64,000 bases of DNA from an uncultured Marivita sp. (GTDB lineage: Bacteria; Pseudomonadota; Alphaproteobacteria; Rhodobacterales; Rhodobacteraceae). Made by a program: the position numbers and the translations under genes. The stretch spans positions 62,001 through 126,000 of the forward strand of contig NZ_CANKYW010000003.1 of the NCBI RefSeq assembly GCF_947488135.1, in the 5' to 3' direction. Shown piece by piece: positions 46,083-56,746 of this stretch; positions within the stretch are counted from its first letter, which is position 1, and every line of letters begins with the position of its first letter. Below the pieces are notes generated by a model. The model made no database searches and was not told the origin of the DNA. It worked only from the letters and a program-made list of their open reading frames with translations.

Positions 46083-46915
46083 TTCTGGCGCTCCATGCGC
46101 AGCATGCGGTCCAAGATGATCGCCACGACCACGATCACGAAACCGCTTTCAAACCCTCGCGCCGTGTTGACCTGGTTCAGCGCCCGCACCACCGGCACGC
46201 CCAATCCGTCAGCCCCCACAAGCGCTGCGATCACCACCATCGAAAGCGACAGCATGATCGTCTGGTTCAGTCCTGCCATGATTTGCGGCAGGGCCGAGGG
46301 CAGTTCAACCTTCCACAGCAATTGCGATTTCGTCGCCCCGAACGCTTCGGCCGCCTCGATCAGTGGCATCGGGGTGGAGCTTACCCCTAGATGGGTTAGA
46401 CGGATCGGCGCGGGCAGGACGAAGATCACCGTTGCGATCAGGCCGGGCACCATGCCGATACCGAAGAACACAATCGCCGGAATAAGATAGACAAAGGTCG
46501 GCAAGGTCTGCATGAGGTCGAGAACTGGGCGCATCCAGGCATAGAGTTTGGGCCGATGCGCCACCGCGATGCCGATGGGCACGCCGACCCCCATGCACAC
46601 GACGCAGGCCGACAATACCAGCGTCAGGCTCTCGGTCGTTTCCTCCCAATAGCCCTGATTTATGATGAAAAGAAACCCGACCGCCACGAACAGCGCGACC
46701 TTCCAACTGCGTTGGAGATAGTAGGTTAGCGCCACGAAAACCGCGATGATCACCAGCGGATGCGGCGTCTGGAGCAGCCACAGAAAGCCGTCGATCATCG
46801 CCTCCAACCCGTCCGACAGCGCATCGAAAAAGAACGCGCCATTGCTTTCGAGCCAGTCAAAGCCGTCCCCGGCGATCTGCCCGACCGGGATCTTGTTCTC
46901 TGTCAGCCAATCCAT
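46079..46915 (-). CDS. choW: Choline ABC transporter permease
   Basis: A 278-residue ProW-type permease with about seven helices; the EAA loop is around GVSSTPMPLIEAAEAFGATKSQLLWKVELP (positions 160-190 approx.). Start codon ATG at 46913-46915. Gap to choX 54 bases. Confidence 0.9.
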   Translation of the reverse strand: MDWLTENKIPVGQIAGDGFDWLESNGAFFFDALSDGLEAMIDGFLWLLQTPHPLVIIAVFVALTYYLQRSWKVALFVAVGFLFIINQGYWEETTESLTLVLSACVVCMGVGVPIGIAVAHRPKLYAWMRPVLDLMQTLPTFVYLIPAIVFFGIGMVPGLIATVIFVLPAPIRLTHLGVSSTPMPLIEAAEAFGATKSQLLWKVELPSALPQIMAGLNQTIMLSLSMVVIAALVGADGLGVPVVRALNQVNTARGFESGFVIVVVAIILDRMLRMERQK

Positions 46916-46969
46916 GAATACGTCCCGTGGCGAATGACAAAGGGGCGGCGCGATGCCGCCCCCAAGGTG

Positions 46970-47887
46970 TTATTCCAGCGCGGCTTTCACCGCCGCAACA
47001 GCGTCACCACCATCTTTGGTGGTCACGCCGTCGAGCCATCCGGCATAGGCGTCCGGGTTGGCCAGAAGCCATGCCGTCGCTGCGTCGCTTGCCTCCTGGC
47101 CATCGTTCAGGATCGCGCCCATGATCTCGTTCTCCATCGCAAGGGTGAATTCCAAGTTGTTTAGAAAGGTGCCAAGGTTCGGGCAGGCGTCGACGAAGCC
47201 GGCGGTCGTGTTGGTATAGACGGTCGCCCCGCCAAGGTTCGGACCGAACCAGTCATCGCCTCCGGTCAGGTAGGTCATGTCGAAGTTCGCGTTCATCGGG
47301 TGCGGTTCCCATCCGAGGAAGACCACCGGCTCGCCCCGGTCATCGGCCCGGGCGACCTGCGCCAACATCCCCTGTTCCGAGCTTTCGACCACTTCGAAGC
47401 CTTCAAGTCCGAACGCGTTGGCCTCGATCATGTCCATGATCAGACGGTTGCCGTCATTGCCCGGCTCGATCCCGTAAATCTCGCCGTCCAGCGCGTCTCG
47501 TTGTTCTGCGATGGCGTCGAAACTCGTGATGCCCAGATCGGCCCCGGCCTTGTTGGTGGCCAGCGTGTATTTCGCGCCTTCGAGGTTGGCGCGCACTGTG
47601 TCGACCGTGCCCGCCTCGCGATAGGGGGCGATGTCGGCTTCCATCGTCGGCATCCAGTTGCCGAGGAACACGTCCACGTCGCCTTCGGCCAGCGCGGTAT
47701 AGGTCACCGGAACGGACAGGACCTTGATGTCGGTATCGTATCCCAGCGCTTCGAGCACGACCGTGGTCGCCGCGGTCGTCGCGGTGATGTCGGTCCAGCC
47801 CACATCGGAAAAGACAACCGTGTCGCAATCGGCAACGGCGGCGCTCGCCGCGCAGATGGCCAGAACGGAAAGTGAAGATTTCAGCAT
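46970..47887 (-). CDS. choX: Choline-binding periplasmic protein
   Basis: A 305-residue OpuAC-family binding protein. The signal peptide is MLKSSLSVLAICAASAAVA. The aromatic box residues W(59 region, SDVGWTDITATTA) and FLGNWMPTM, EPHPMNANFDM resemble those of ChoX, which binds choline and acetylcholine. Start at 47887 has GGGAGA; a 29-codon upstream frame crosses the operator. It diverges from betI. Confidence 0.9.
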   Translation of the reverse strand: MLKSSLSVLAICAASAAVADCDTVVFSDVGWTDITATTAATTVVLEALGYDTDIKVLSVPVTYTALAEGDVDVFLGNWMPTMEADIAPYREAGTVDTVRANLEGAKYTLATNKAGADLGITSFDAIAEQRDALDGEIYGIEPGNDGNRLIMDMIEANAFGLEGFEVVESSEQGMLAQVARADDRGEPVVFLGWEPHPMNANFDMTYLTGGDDWFGPNLGGATVYTNTTAGFVDACPNLGTFLNNLEFTLAMENEIMGAILNDGQEASDAATAWLLANPDAYAGWLDGVTTKDGGDAVAAVKAALE

Positions 47888-47925
47888 TGGTGTGGTCTCC
47901 CTGACAGAGGTCGTTTGTTTTGTTG

Positions 47926-47939
47926 ATTGACGAGTCAAT
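47926..47939. promoter_or_regulatory. BetI operator between choX and betI
   Basis: ATTGACGAGTCAAT is a perfect inverted repeat (ATTGAC/GTCAAT, 2-base spacer), like the known BetI box. It is 38 bases before choX and 50 bases before betI, so BetI could repress both. Confidence 0.75.
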
Positions 47940-47989
47940 AAAAAACGCCATACGGTCCGGCCGTCAAACACCATGTTGCGGGATCGAAC

Positions 47990-48586
47990 GTGCCGAAGCT
48001 CGGGATGGAGCCTATACGCCGAGAGGCGCTGGTGAAAGCGACGATTGCCGAGATCGGGCAGGCGGGGTCCTTGGACGTGACCGTTGCCCAGATCGCGCGG
48101 CGCGCGGGCATGTCATCGGCGCTGGCGCATCACTATTTCGGCGGCAAGGATCAGATTTTTCTCGCGGCCATGCGACACACGCTCAGCCTCTATGGGGCCG
48201 AGGTGCGGGGCGCCTTGGCAATGGCCAAAGGGCCGCGCGCGCGGGCTGAAGCGATCATTCGTGCTGGGTTCACCAGTTCGAATTTTCGCCGCGAAGTGGT
48301 GGCGGCCTGGCTGAATTTTTATGTCTTGGCCCAATCGGATGACCAAGCCCGCCGCCTTCTCGCCGTCTATCAACGCCGCTTGCACTCGAACCTCGTCTTC
48401 AACTTGCGCCCCCTGATCGGCGCGCGTGCGGGTGAGGTTGCGGTGCGGATCGCCGGGCTGATCGACGGGCTTTACCTGCGCGAGGCGCTGCGCAAGGACC
48501 AGCCCTCGGGCGATGACGCGACGCGACAGGTGCTGACCGCGCTTGCCCATGAAATCACACACGCCGAAAGGGAGCCATCTGCATGA
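47990..48586 (+). CDS. betI: Choline-responsive repressor BetI
   Basis: A 198-residue TetR-type regulator starting with GTG and the family N-terminus [14 protein letters not shown]. The helix-turn-helix is [19 protein letters not shown]. BetI releases DNA when choline binds. It overlaps betB by 4 bases. Confidence 0.95.
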   Translation: MPKLGMEPIRREALVKATIAEIGQAGSLDVTVAQIARRAGMSSALAHHYFGGKDQIFLAAMRHTLSLYGAEVRGALAMAKGPRARAEAIIRAGFTSSNFRREVVAAWLNFYVLAQSDDQARRLLAVYQRRLHSNLVFNLRPLIGARAGEVAVRIAGLIDGLYLREALRKDQPSGDDATRQVLTALAHEITHAEREPSA

Positions 48587-50040
48587 GCTACGACACGCAG
48601 CCGGAAGCCAGCCATTTCATCGACGGGGCTTACGTCGAAGACACGGGCGGCGTGCCGATCCCGGTGATCTACCCCGCGACCGGCGAACAGATCGCCACCG
48701 TATATGCGGCAACGCCCGCGATCGTGGATCGGGCGCTGGAGGCCGCGCATCGGGCGCAAAAACAGTGGGCCGCCCTATCGGGCACCGAGCGGGGCCGCGT
48801 CCTGCGCCGCGCGGCGGATATCATGCGCGAGCGCAATCGCGATCTTTCCGTGCTCGAAACCTACGACACCGGCAAGCCCTATCAGGAAACCATCGCCGTC
48901 GATGCCACCAGCGGGGCGGATGCGCTGGAATATTTCGGTGGCCTTGCCGGAAGCCTGACGGGTGAGCACATCCAGCTGGGCGAGGACTGGGTCTATACCC
49001 GCCGCGAGCCGTTGGGCGTATGCGTCGGGATCGGTGCGTGGAACTATCCGACCCAGATCGCCTGCTGGAAAGGCGCGCCAGCCTTGGCTTGTGGCAATGC
49101 AATGGTTTTCAAACCGTCCGAGACCACACCGCTTTGCGCGCTGAAGGTCGCCGAAATCCTGTGCGAGGCGGGCCTACCTGCCGGGATTTACAACGTCATC
49201 CAGGGGCTTGGCGAGGTCGGTGCATCTTTGGTCACGGACCCGCGCGTTGCGAAGGTTTCGCTTACCGGATCGGTTCCCACCGGCAAAAAAGTCTACGCGG
49301 CGGCCGCGGCCCAAATGAAGCATGTGACGATGGAGCTTGGTGGCAAATCCCCCTTGCTGATCTTCGATGATGCCGATCTCGAAAACGCGGTCGGCGGCGC
49401 GATCCTTGGCAACTTCTATTCCTCCGGTCAGGTCTGTTCGAACGGCACGCGGGTATTTGTGCAGAAAGACATTAAGGAAGCGTTTCTGAAACGCCTGACA
49501 GAACGCCTTTCCAAAGCCGTGATCGGCGATCCGCTGGACGAGGCCACGAATTTCGGCCCGATGGTTTCCGAGGCACAGATGAAAATCGTCCTCGATTATA
49601 TCGAAAAAGGCGAAAGTGAAGGCGCGCGTCTGGTCACCGGTGGAAAGCAATTGGATCGCGATGGCTTCTACCTGCAACCCACTGTTTTTGCGGATGTAAA
49701 AGACGATATGACCATCGCCCGCGAAGAGATTTTCGGCCCCGTGATGGCGGTTCTTGATTTCGAGACCGAGGAGGAGGCGATCATCCGCGCCAATGCCACG
49801 GAATTCGGTCTCTCCGCCGGTGTGTTCACCCGCGATCTATCCCGCGCTCACCGGGTCATCGCGCAGCTCGAAGCGGGCAGTTGCTTCATCAACTCCTACA
49901 ACGATGCCCCCGTCGAAGCACCCTTCGGTGGGACGAAAATGTCCGGTGTGGGGCGCGAGAATTCGAAGGCGGCGATCAACCACTATAGTGAACTGAAATC
50001 CGTCTACGTCCGCATGGGTGACGTTGAGGCGCCATTCTAA
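48583..50040 (+). CDS. betB: Betaine aldehyde dehydrogenase
   Basis: A 485-residue aldehyde dehydrogenase. The catalytic Glu is in MELGGKSP and the Cys in [13 protein letters not shown]; the NAD site follows FKPSE. It oxidises betaine aldehyde to glycine betaine. A GGGAG ribosome site lies before the ATG inside the end of betI. Confidence 0.96.
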   Translation: MSYDTQPEASHFIDGAYVEDTGGVPIPVIYPATGEQIATVYAATPAIVDRALEAAHRAQKQWAALSGTERGRVLRRAADIMRERNRDLSVLETYDTGKPYQETIAVDATSGADALEYFGGLAGSLTGEHIQLGEDWVYTRREPLGVCVGIGAWNYPTQIACWKGAPALACGNAMVFKPSETTPLCALKVAEILCEAGLPAGIYNVIQGLGEVGASLVTDPRVAKVSLTGSVPTGKKVYAAAAAQMKHVTMELGGKSPLLIFDDADLENAVGGAILGNFYSSGQVCSNGTRVFVQKDIKEAFLKRLTERLSKAVIGDPLDEATNFGPMVSEAQMKIVLDYIEKGESEGARLVTGGKQLDRDGFYLQPTVFADVKDDMTIAREEIFGPVMAVLDFETEEEAIIRANATEFGLSAGVFTRDLSRAHRVIAQLEAGSCFINSYNDAPVEAPFGGTKMSGVGRENSKAAINHYSELKSVYVRMGDVEAPF

Positions 50041-50049
50041 GGCACTGAT

Positions 50050-51708
50050 ATGAATGCTGATTATGTCATTGTCGGTGCAGGCTCGGCGGGCTGCGCGATC
50101 GCCTACCGTTTGGCGGAAGCGGGGCGATCGGTCATCGTGATCGAGCACGGCGGTTCCGATGCCGGGCCTTTCATCCAGATGCCGGGCGCGCTCAGCTTTC
50201 CGATGAACATGAAGCGCTATGACTGGGGCTACCGCACCGAACCCGAGCCGCATCTGAACAATCGGCGGCTTGCCTGCCCGAGGGGCAAGGTGATCGGCGG
50301 GTCGTCGTCGATCAACGGCATGATCTATGTGCGCGGCCACGCGCGCGACTACGACCACTGGCGCGACCAGGGCGCGACAGGTTGGGGATATGCGGATGTT
50401 CTTCCGTATTTTCAGAGGCTTGAGAGCTGGCATTCAGGCGGTCACGGGGGCGATCCGGACTGGCGCGGAACCGATGGTCCTCTGCATATCACGCGAGGTA
50501 GCCGGGAAAACCCTCTGACCCAAGCCTTCGTCGCGGCCGGCGCGCAGGCAGGGTATGGCATCACCGGGGATTACAACGGCCACCGGCAGGAAGGGGTCGG
50601 CCCCTTCGACATGACTGTCTGGAAGGGCCAGAGGTGGTCGGCCGCAAAGGCGTATCTGCGCCCGGCCTTGAAACATGAAAACTGCAATCTTGTCAAAGGG
50701 TTCGCCCGGCGAGTCGTTATCGAGGACGATCGCGCGGTCGGTGTCGAGATCGAGCAAGACAGACAGATCAATGAGATCCGAGCCGATGTTGAAGTGATAC
50801 TTTCAGCGTCAGCCATTAACTCACCAAAATTACTTATGCTTTCGGGGATCGGCCCGTCGGATCATTTGCGCGAACACGGTATCGATATCATCGCGGATCG
50901 GCCCGGTGTCGGGCGGAATTTGCAGGATCATCTTGAGGTATACGTGCAGGCGGCGGCGAGCCAGCCAGTGAGCCTTTACAGGTATTGGAACCTTTTGGGC
51001 AAGGCCTATGTCGGCGCGCGATGGCTGCTCACGAAAACGGGCCCGGGATCGTCTAACCAATTTGAATCGTGTGGTTTTTTAAGATCACGCGCCGGGGTGG
51101 AGTACCCGGATTTGCAGATCCATTTCCTGCCCATCGCTGTGCGTTACGATGGCCAGGCCGCGGCCGAAGGGCACGGATTTCAGGCGCATGTTGGGCCTAT
51201 GCGATCACCGTCTCGGGGGGCTGTGACGCTGAAGTCCGCGGATCCTAGGGAAGATCCCAGGATTTTCTTCAACTACATGAGCCACGAAGAGGATTGGATC
51301 GACTTCCGGCAAGGTATCCGGCTGGTGCGCGAAATCTTTGCGCAGGATGCGTTCAAGCCGTTCTACAAACACGAAATTCAACCCGGTGATGCCGCGCAGA
51401 GTGATGAAATGCTTGATGATTTTATCCGTGAGTATGCTGAGAGCGCGTATCATCCCTGCGGGACCTGCAAGATGGGCGCGGTGGACGATCCGATGGCGGT
51501 TGTGGATCCGGAGTGCCGCGTCATCGGTGTTGACGGTCTCAGGGTCGCGGACAGTTCGATTTTTCCGCGTATTACCAATGGGAATCTGAACGCGCCGTCT
51601 ATTCTGGTTGGCGAAAAGGCGTCGGATCACATCCTGGGAAAAACGCCGCTTCCGATGGAAAACCTCGAGCCTTGGATACACCCCGAATGGCGTACGAAAC
51701 AGCGTTGA
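50050..51708 (+). CDS. betA: Choline dehydrogenase
   Basis: A 552-residue GMC flavoprotein with N-terminal FAD motif [37 protein letters not shown] and the C-terminal catalytic His in [10 protein letters not shown]. It oxidises choline to betaine aldehyde. Part of betIBA. A 13-bp inverted repeat spans its stop codon. Confidence 0.96.
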   Translation: MNADYVIVGAGSAGCAIAYRLAEAGRSVIVIEHGGSDAGPFIQMPGALSFPMNMKRYDWGYRTEPEPHLNNRRLACPRGKVIGGSSSINGMIYVRGHARDYDHWRDQGATGWGYADVLPYFQRLESWHSGGHGGDPDWRGTDGPLHITRGSRENPLTQAFVAAGAQAGYGITGDYNGHRQEGVGPFDMTVWKGQRWSAAKAYLRPALKHENCNLVKGFARRVVIEDDRAVGVEIEQDRQINEIRADVEVILSASAINSPKLLMLSGIGPSDHLREHGIDIIADRPGVGRNLQDHLEVYVQAAASQPVSLYRYWNLLGKAYVGARWLLTKTGPGSSNQFESCGFLRSRAGVEYPDLQIHFLPIAVRYDGQAAAEGHGFQAHVGPMRSPSRGAVTLKSADPREDPRIFFNYMSHEEDWIDFRQGIRLVREIFAQDAFKPFYKHEIQPGDAAQSDEMLDDFIREYAESAYHPCGTCKMGAVDDPMAVVDPECRVIGVDGLRVADSSIFPRITNGNLNAPSILVGEKASDHILGKTPLPMENLEPWIHPEWRTKQR

Positions 51709-51738
51709 ATGGTACGGATCGTAAGGCTGTTTCGTACG
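51691..51738. repeat. 13-bp inverted repeat spanning the betA stop
   Basis: CGTACGAAACAGC (51691-51703) and GCTGTTTCGTACG (51726-51738) match perfectly across a 22-base loop that holds the stop codon. No T-run follows. It may end the bet transcript by a Rho-assisted route or protect its 3' end. The remaining 99 bases to the MFS gene show nothing else. Confidence 0.5.
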
Positions 51739-51837
51739 GTTTGTCATGGAAAGTTGATCGTCGTAGTTGTTCTCTTATTTAGAACGATAGGGATTGCATC
51801 ATTCTGATTTATGAATGGTATTTCCGCCAACGATTTC

Positions 51838-53130
51838 TTAACGATTACGCGGTATCTCTTGCTTCGTCGGCACCGCATTCCGGAACCCTCGGCCCAAAGG
51901 GCGCCAGGTCGCGAGGCTGAGAATGGAAACGCCGATGGCGGCAATAATGAAAGGAATGGACAAGGCGATTTCCCGAGAGACGACGATTTCCGACAGGCTG
52001 ACCAAGGCGCCTGAGAGAAGCAAGCCGATGGGCATCATGCCCCAGGCGAGCAAACGGTAGGTGCTGTTGACCCGGCCCAGAAGGGCGTCCGGGATGGTGC
52101 GCTGGCGGTAGGATACGGACACCGTGTTCCAGACGAGACCTGCGAACTGGAACGTGGCGAGGATGATGGCGAGCGATACGGCATTCGGTGCAAAGGGAAT
52201 GGCCATGAAGGCGATGGCCGAGAAAAGCTGTGCCCACCGGGCAGTATTGCCGGGGCCGAAGGTGCGGACGATGGCGTCTGCGCAAAACCCTCCGGCGATC
52301 CCGCCCAGAGCGGCGGAGGCGAGCATCAATCCGTAGGCCTGCGCCCCAAGTCCGAGGACCTCTTGCACGTAAAGGACCAAGGCGATCACGACCATCTGGT
52401 CAAAGAGGTTCCAGAACCCGGTCACGACGGCCAGCAAACGCAGTAATGGTGCGTTGCGCAGGTAGGACAGACCTTCGCCAAGTTCTTCCCGCCAGTTACG
52501 GGTGTCGCGGGATTTCGGTCTGAAGGCGCCCTGCATGCCGAGGACCAGCAAGGCGGCGAGGGCGAAGGCGGCGGTGTTGATGGCAAAGGGCAACCAGACG
52601 GCCGCGGAGATCAGGAACGCGCCGACGGCGGGACCGAGAAGCGCGTTGCCGACAAGCTCGACGCTCCAAAGTCGGCCATTGGCGGTTTCCAGACGGTCAT
52701 GCGGGACGAGCGCTGGGAGCATGGTTTGCGCGGCATTGTCGCGGAACACCTCGGCGATGCCGACGATAAGCGCGCAGGCGATCAGCGTCGCGAAGAGGCC
52801 CGGCATCGCGGTGCCATCAACGGGCGGATCCGCGAGAGGCAAAGACAGCGCGACAGCCCCGGTTGCCACGGCGAAAGCCAGACCGCGAAAGAGGTCCATG
52901 GCGAGGATCAGGCGCTTGCGGTCCACGCGGTCGGTGATGATGCCCGCGGGCAAGGCAAAGAGGATCCACGGTAGCCGCAATGCGACGGGCATGAGCGATA
53001 CGAGAAACGGATCGCGGGTCAACAGCGTGGCAATCCAGGCCCAGACCACAACAGCGATCCCGTCGGCAAGGTTTGTCATGCCGCTGGCGAGGATGAAACG
53101 CTGAAGCTGTGTTGGTTGGATCGTGTGCAT
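51838..53130 (-). CDS. MFS transporter
   Basis: A 430-residue major facilitator with about twelve helices and the loop motif GIITDRVDRKRLILAMDL after helix 2. It belongs to the bacterial exporter group (MFS_3/enterobactin exporter-like). Start at 53130 (MHTIQPTQL); the frame continues upstream into the tandem repeats but without a ribosome site. Substrate is unknown. Confidence 0.85.
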   Translation of the reverse strand: MHTIQPTQLQRFILASGMTNLADGIAVVVWAWIATLLTRDPFLVSLMPVALRLPWILFALPAGIITDRVDRKRLILAMDLFRGLAFAVATGAVALSLPLADPPVDGTAMPGLFATLIACALIVGIAEVFRDNAAQTMLPALVPHDRLETANGRLWSVELVGNALLGPAVGAFLISAAVWLPFAINTAAFALAALLVLGMQGAFRPKSRDTRNWREELGEGLSYLRNAPLLRLLAVVTGFWNLFDQMVVIALVLYVQEVLGLGAQAYGLMLASAALGGIAGGFCADAIVRTFGPGNTARWAQLFSAIAFMAIPFAPNAVSLAIILATFQFAGLVWNTVSVSYRQRTIPDALLGRVNSTYRLLAWGMMPIGLLLSGALVSLSEIVVSREIALSIPFIIAAIGVSILSLATWRPLGRGFRNAVPTKQEIPRNR

Positions 53131-53140
53131 TTGGTCTGGT

Positions 53141-53330
53141 CCCGATTGGCGCGTTCGTGCGGTGCCAGATAGGCCGGTCGGATGGGTCGGCCGCAAGAGA
53201 TCGATTATTTGGATGCGCCACCGATCCCGATTGGTGCGTTCGTGCGTTGCCAGATAGGCCCGGCGGATGGATCGGGCGCAAGAGGTCGATTTCTTGAACG
53301 CGCCACCGGAACCGATTGCCGCGTCGCAGC
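53141..53330. repeat. 85-bp imperfect tandem repeat, about 2.2 copies
   Basis: Copy 1 runs 53141-53225, copy 2 53226-53310 and a partial third starts at 53311. Each begins CCCGATTGG and includes GCCAGATAGGCC and TCGAT before GCGCCACCG. The unit is not a multiple of three. It lies between the divergent MFS and pqiA genes, so their promoters may be inside it. No gene is credible in this 253-base gap. Confidence 0.85.
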
Positions 53331-53383
53331 GTTCCTGTCGGAAGCTCCTGTAAATGCAAGTGTGAATGGCGTATCAGACCGGA

Positions 53384-54007
53384 ATGACCGACTCGCTCTC
53401 CGATATGATCGCCTGTCCGAAATGTGACGCGTTGCACCGTGTGCCCCGGGTGGCTCCGGGTGAGCAGGCGAAATGCGTGCGCTGTGGAACGGTGCTCATG
53501 GCGCCGAAAGAAGGGGCGATGACGCGGATCGTCATGCTGTCGGTCACCGCGCTGATCCTGATGGTCGCGGCGGTGTTCTTTCCCTTCCTCGAATTGAGCG
53601 TGCAGGGCCTTGGCACGACAAGCTCGGTCTTCGACGCGGTTCTCGCGTTTTCGGACGGGCTCATGCTGCCGCTGTCCTTCGCGGTGGCGGCGTTGATCGT
53701 GGTGCTGCCGATCACGCGGTTCATCGCGCTGATCTACGTGTTCGCGCCGATGGCGCTCGGCTGGGCGCCCGCGCGGCGGGCGAAGGATGCCTACAAGCTG
53801 GCCGAGAGGATCCGGCCCTGGGCGATGGCCGAGATCTTCATCATCGGCGTCGCGGTGGCGCTGGTCAAAGTGGCCGGTCTGGCGCAGGTGACATTGGGTC
53901 CGGCGTTCTGGGCCTTCGTGGGGCTCGTGATCATCACGATGCTCAAGGATAATTTCATGTGTCGGGTTACGGTATGGCAAACGCTGAACGCGCGCAGCCC
54001 GTCCTGA
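53384..54007 (+). CDS. Paraquat-inducible protein A family, first half (PqiA-like)
   Basis: A 207-residue membrane protein with an N-terminal zinc ribbon (CPKCDALHRV and CVRCG) and four predicted helices. One of two PqiA single-domain proteins here; E. coli PqiA has two domains in one chain. Start could also be 53366. It overlaps the second half by 34 bases. Confidence 0.85.
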   Translation: MTDSLSDMIACPKCDALHRVPRVAPGEQAKCVRCGTVLMAPKEGAMTRIVMLSVTALILMVAAVFFPFLELSVQGLGTTSSVFDAVLAFSDGLMLPLSFAVAALIVVLPITRFIALIYVFAPMALGWAPARRAKDAYKLAERIRPWAMAEIFIIGVAVALVKVAGLAQVTLGPAFWAFVGLVIITMLKDNFMCRVTVWQTLNARSPS

Positions 54008-54609
54008 CCGCCCGCGAGGCGGGGCTGGTGGGCTGTGCCGAGTGTGGGCACGTGTTCCCGATCGGCACAGAAACCTGTGCGGTGTGCGGCACGCATCTTG
54101 TCAGTCGCGACATCGCGAGCCTGCAACGGGTGTGGGCGTGGCTTTTCGCCGGCATGGTGGTCTACATCCCGGCCAATGTGTACCCGATGCTGCGCACTTC
54201 GACGCTCGGCACCACGCAGGAAAGCACGATTGTCGGCGGTGTGGTGGACCTGATCGATCATGGGTCGATCGGTGTGGCGCTGATCGTGTTCGTGGCCTCG
54301 GTGATCATCCCGGTCAGCAAGTTCATCGCGATCGCCTATCTCGCAATCCGCGTGCAGCGTGGATTGCCGGGCACGGCGAGCCATTTTCACCTGTATGAAT
54401 TCGTCGAATTCATCGGGCGCTGGTCGATGATCGACGTTTTCGTGGTGGCGATCCTGTCCGCGCTGGTCCAGTTGAATTTCGTGGCCACCATCAATCCGGG
54501 TATCGCCGCCGTGAGTTTCGCGCTTTCGGTTGCATTCACCATGATTTCTGCCAATAGCTTCGATCCCAAGCTGATCTGGGACGTCCCGCCTAAAGGAAAA
54601 CCGGTTTGA
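53974..54609 (+). CDS. Paraquat-inducible protein A family, second half (PqiA-like)
   Basis: A 211-residue PqiA-domain protein with a zinc ribbon (CAECGHVFP, CAVCG) and four helices (for example WAWLFAGMVVYIPANVYPML). It overlaps the next gene by 4 bases. An alternative GTG start lies at 53959. It likely forms the inner-membrane part of a lipid transport complex with PqiB. Confidence 0.85.
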   Translation: MANAERAQPVLTAREAGLVGCAECGHVFPIGTETCAVCGTHLVSRDIASLQRVWAWLFAGMVVYIPANVYPMLRTSTLGTTQESTIVGGVVDLIDHGSIGVALIVFVASVIIPVSKFIAIAYLAIRVQRGLPGTASHFHLYEFVEFIGRWSMIDVFVVAILSALVQLNFVATINPGIAAVSFALSVAFTMISANSFDPKLIWDVPPKGKPV

Positions 54610-56735
54610 CCGAGCCTACCCCCGCCGACATGAACGTCACCCCTCCGAAGAAATCCTTTCTGCGGAACCTGTCCTTTGTCTGGCTGGTGCCGCTTCTGGC
54701 GCTGGGCGTGTCTTTGGGCATCGCGTGGCAGAACTACGCGGATCGCGGCACGTTGATCGAGATCGCCTTCGGCAATGCCTCGGGCGTTGTCGCCGGGGAA
54801 ACCACGCTGCGGTATCGCGATGTGGTGGTGGGCACGGTCGAAGAGGTGAATTTTACCGACGATCTGGGGCAGGTTCTTGTCAGCGTGCGCGTCGACAATG
54901 ACGTGGCGCCGTTCATCGACGAGGAAGCGACCTTCTGGGTGGTGCGGCCCGAAGTGTCGGCGCGGGGCATCAGCGGTTTGTCGACTGTGCTGTCGGGTGT
55001 CTATATCGAGGGCGCGTGGGACAATGTCGCGGGGTCGCTCACGACCCAGTTCGAGGGCGCGGACACGCCGCCGCTGAACCAGCCGGGCCGCCCGGGCCGT
55101 CGGATCACGCTGGCCACGGATGACGGCACGACGATTTCCTACGGCTCGCCGGTGCTGTTCCGCGGGGTCGAAGTGGGGCGTCTGGAGACGCCGCGGCTGT
55201 CGGCGGATGGTCGCAGTGTTCTGGTCGACGCCTTTATCGACGCGCCGCATGACGCGCGGTTGACGCAGGCGACCCGGTTCTGGGACACCTCGGGGTTCGA
55301 GCTGTCTTTCGGCGCTTCGGGGTTCTCGGTGGATTTCGACAGTTTGGCGTCGTTGGTGACGGGCGGGATCGAGTTCGACAACGTCTACGACAACGGTGAG
55401 CCCTTGCCTTCGAGCTATGTGTTCACGCTCTACAAGGCCGAGGAGGATGCGCGGCGCAACACGCTGGTGCGCGGGCCGTCGCAGGGGGTGCCGTTCGCGA
55501 TCCAGTTCGCGGAGTCGGTGAACGGGCTCGAGGCGGGAGACGACGTGACCTATCAGGGGCTCGAGGTCGGCGTCGTGACGGAATTGCGCTCGCGCGTGGT
55601 GGAGACACAGTTCGGGCCTGAGTTGTCGCTTCTGGTGAACGTGTCGATCGACCCGCAGCGCATGGGCCTTCCAGCAGGATCGACGCCCGAGGAAACGGTC
55701 GAGTTCTTCCGCTTCGCGGTCGAGACGGGGATGCGGGCCCGGTTGGCGACGGAAAGCCTGCTGAGCAGCGACTTGCGGATCGAGCTTGTGGTTCTGGACG
55801 ACGCGCCGTCGGCCCGGTTGGTCGAGTCCGACGGAGAGCTGCCGCGTTTGCCGAGCATCGAATCCAACCTGTCGGATTTTACGGCGACGGCGGAAGGCGT
55901 GCTGGAGCGGATCAACGCGCTGCCCATCGAAGAGGTGATGCAGCAGGCGATCAACCTGATGAACGCGTTCGAGCAATTGGCGCGGAACGAGGATCTGCAA
56001 CGCGTGCCGGGGTCGGCCGTTGCGCTGCTTGACGATACGCGCGCCCTTGTCGGCAGCGAGGCGATCCAGTCCATCCCGGCGCAGATCGAGGCGGCGGTGA
56101 ACGACCTGACCGCGCTGGTGGCCGAGGTCCGCGAAGGCGGGGCGGTGGACGCGCTGGGCAGCGCCATGCGCAACCTGGACCGGGCGATGGCGGATGTCGC
56201 GGTGGCGTCGCAGGACGCGCCCGCGCTGACGGCCAACCTGCGCGAGATCACCGAGACGGATATCCCGGCGCTGCTGGCTGAATTGGAGGCGGTCGCGACC
56301 ACGGCGAACGAGCTCGAGTTGCAGTCCTTCGTGGACAGCGCGACCGGCACGCTGAACCGGGTCGAGGCATTGATCGGAAGCCAGGACACGATGGAGTTGC
56401 CCGGCACGCTCAACGACGCGCTGACCGAGATGCGGCTTGCCCTGGCAGAGCTGCGCGAAGGCGGGGTGGTCGAGAACCTGAACGCGACGCTGCAATCGGC
56501 GTCGGATGCGGCGGGATCGGTCGCGGCGTCGGTCGAGGACCTGCCGCAGCTCACCGCGCGGCTGGAGCGTCTGGTGGCGGAGACGGAAACGGTGGTCCGG
56601 TCCTATGGTGACCGGTCGGATTTCAACACGCAGACGCTGTCGGCGCTGCGCGAGGTACAGAACGCGGCGCGGGCGATTTCGGAGCTTGCGCGTGAGATTG
56701 AACGCAGCCCGAATTCGCTGATTTTCGGACGCTGA
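54606..56735 (+). CDS. MCE-domain lipid transport protein PqiB-like
   Basis: A 709-residue protein with one N-terminal membrane helix (FVWLVPLLALGVSLGIAW) and three MCE domains (about 45-140, 155-260, 290-400), followed by a long helical tail, the PqiB plan that forms a periplasmic tunnel. The start is TTG at 54606, overlapping the previous stop (TTGA); AAAGGA at the right spacing favours it over the ATG at 54630. Moves phospholipid or similar between membranes. Confidence 0.9.
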   Translation: MTEPTPADMNVTPPKKSFLRNLSFVWLVPLLALGVSLGIAWQNYADRGTLIEIAFGNASGVVAGETTLRYRDVVVGTVEEVNFTDDLGQVLVSVRVDNDVAPFIDEEATFWVVRPEVSARGISGLSTVLSGVYIEGAWDNVAGSLTTQFEGADTPPLNQPGRPGRRITLATDDGTTISYGSPVLFRGVEVGRLETPRLSADGRSVLVDAFIDAPHDARLTQATRFWDTSGFELSFGASGFSVDFDSLASLVTGGIEFDNVYDNGEPLPSSYVFTLYKAEEDARRNTLVRGPSQGVPFAIQFAESVNGLEAGDDVTYQGLEVGVVTELRSRVVETQFGPELSLLVNVSIDPQRMGLPAGSTPEETVEFFRFAVETGMRARLATESLLSSDLRIELVVLDDAPSARLVESDGELPRLPSIESNLSDFTATAEGVLERINALPIEEVMQQAINLMNAFEQLARNEDLQRVPGSAVALLDDTRALVGSEAIQSIPAQIEAAVNDLTALVAEVREGGAVDALGSAMRNLDRAMADVAVASQDAPALTANLREITETDIPALLAELEAVATTANELELQSFVDSATGTLNRVEALIGSQDTMELPGTLNDALTEMRLALAELREGGVVENLNATLQSASDAAGSVAASVEDLPQLTARLERLVAETETVVRSYGDRSDFNTQTLSALREVQNAARAISELAREIERSPNSLIFGR

Positions 56736-56746
56736 GGAGGGGACGA

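Noticed and set aside
53141-53330. CRISPR array
   Set aside because: The 85-bp units are contiguous tandem copies with no unique spacers, and no cas genes are present.
54387-56495. Long minus-strand frame across pqiB
   Set aside because: Arg/Gln/His-rich translation with no recognisable domain; the plus-strand MCE protein explains the region.
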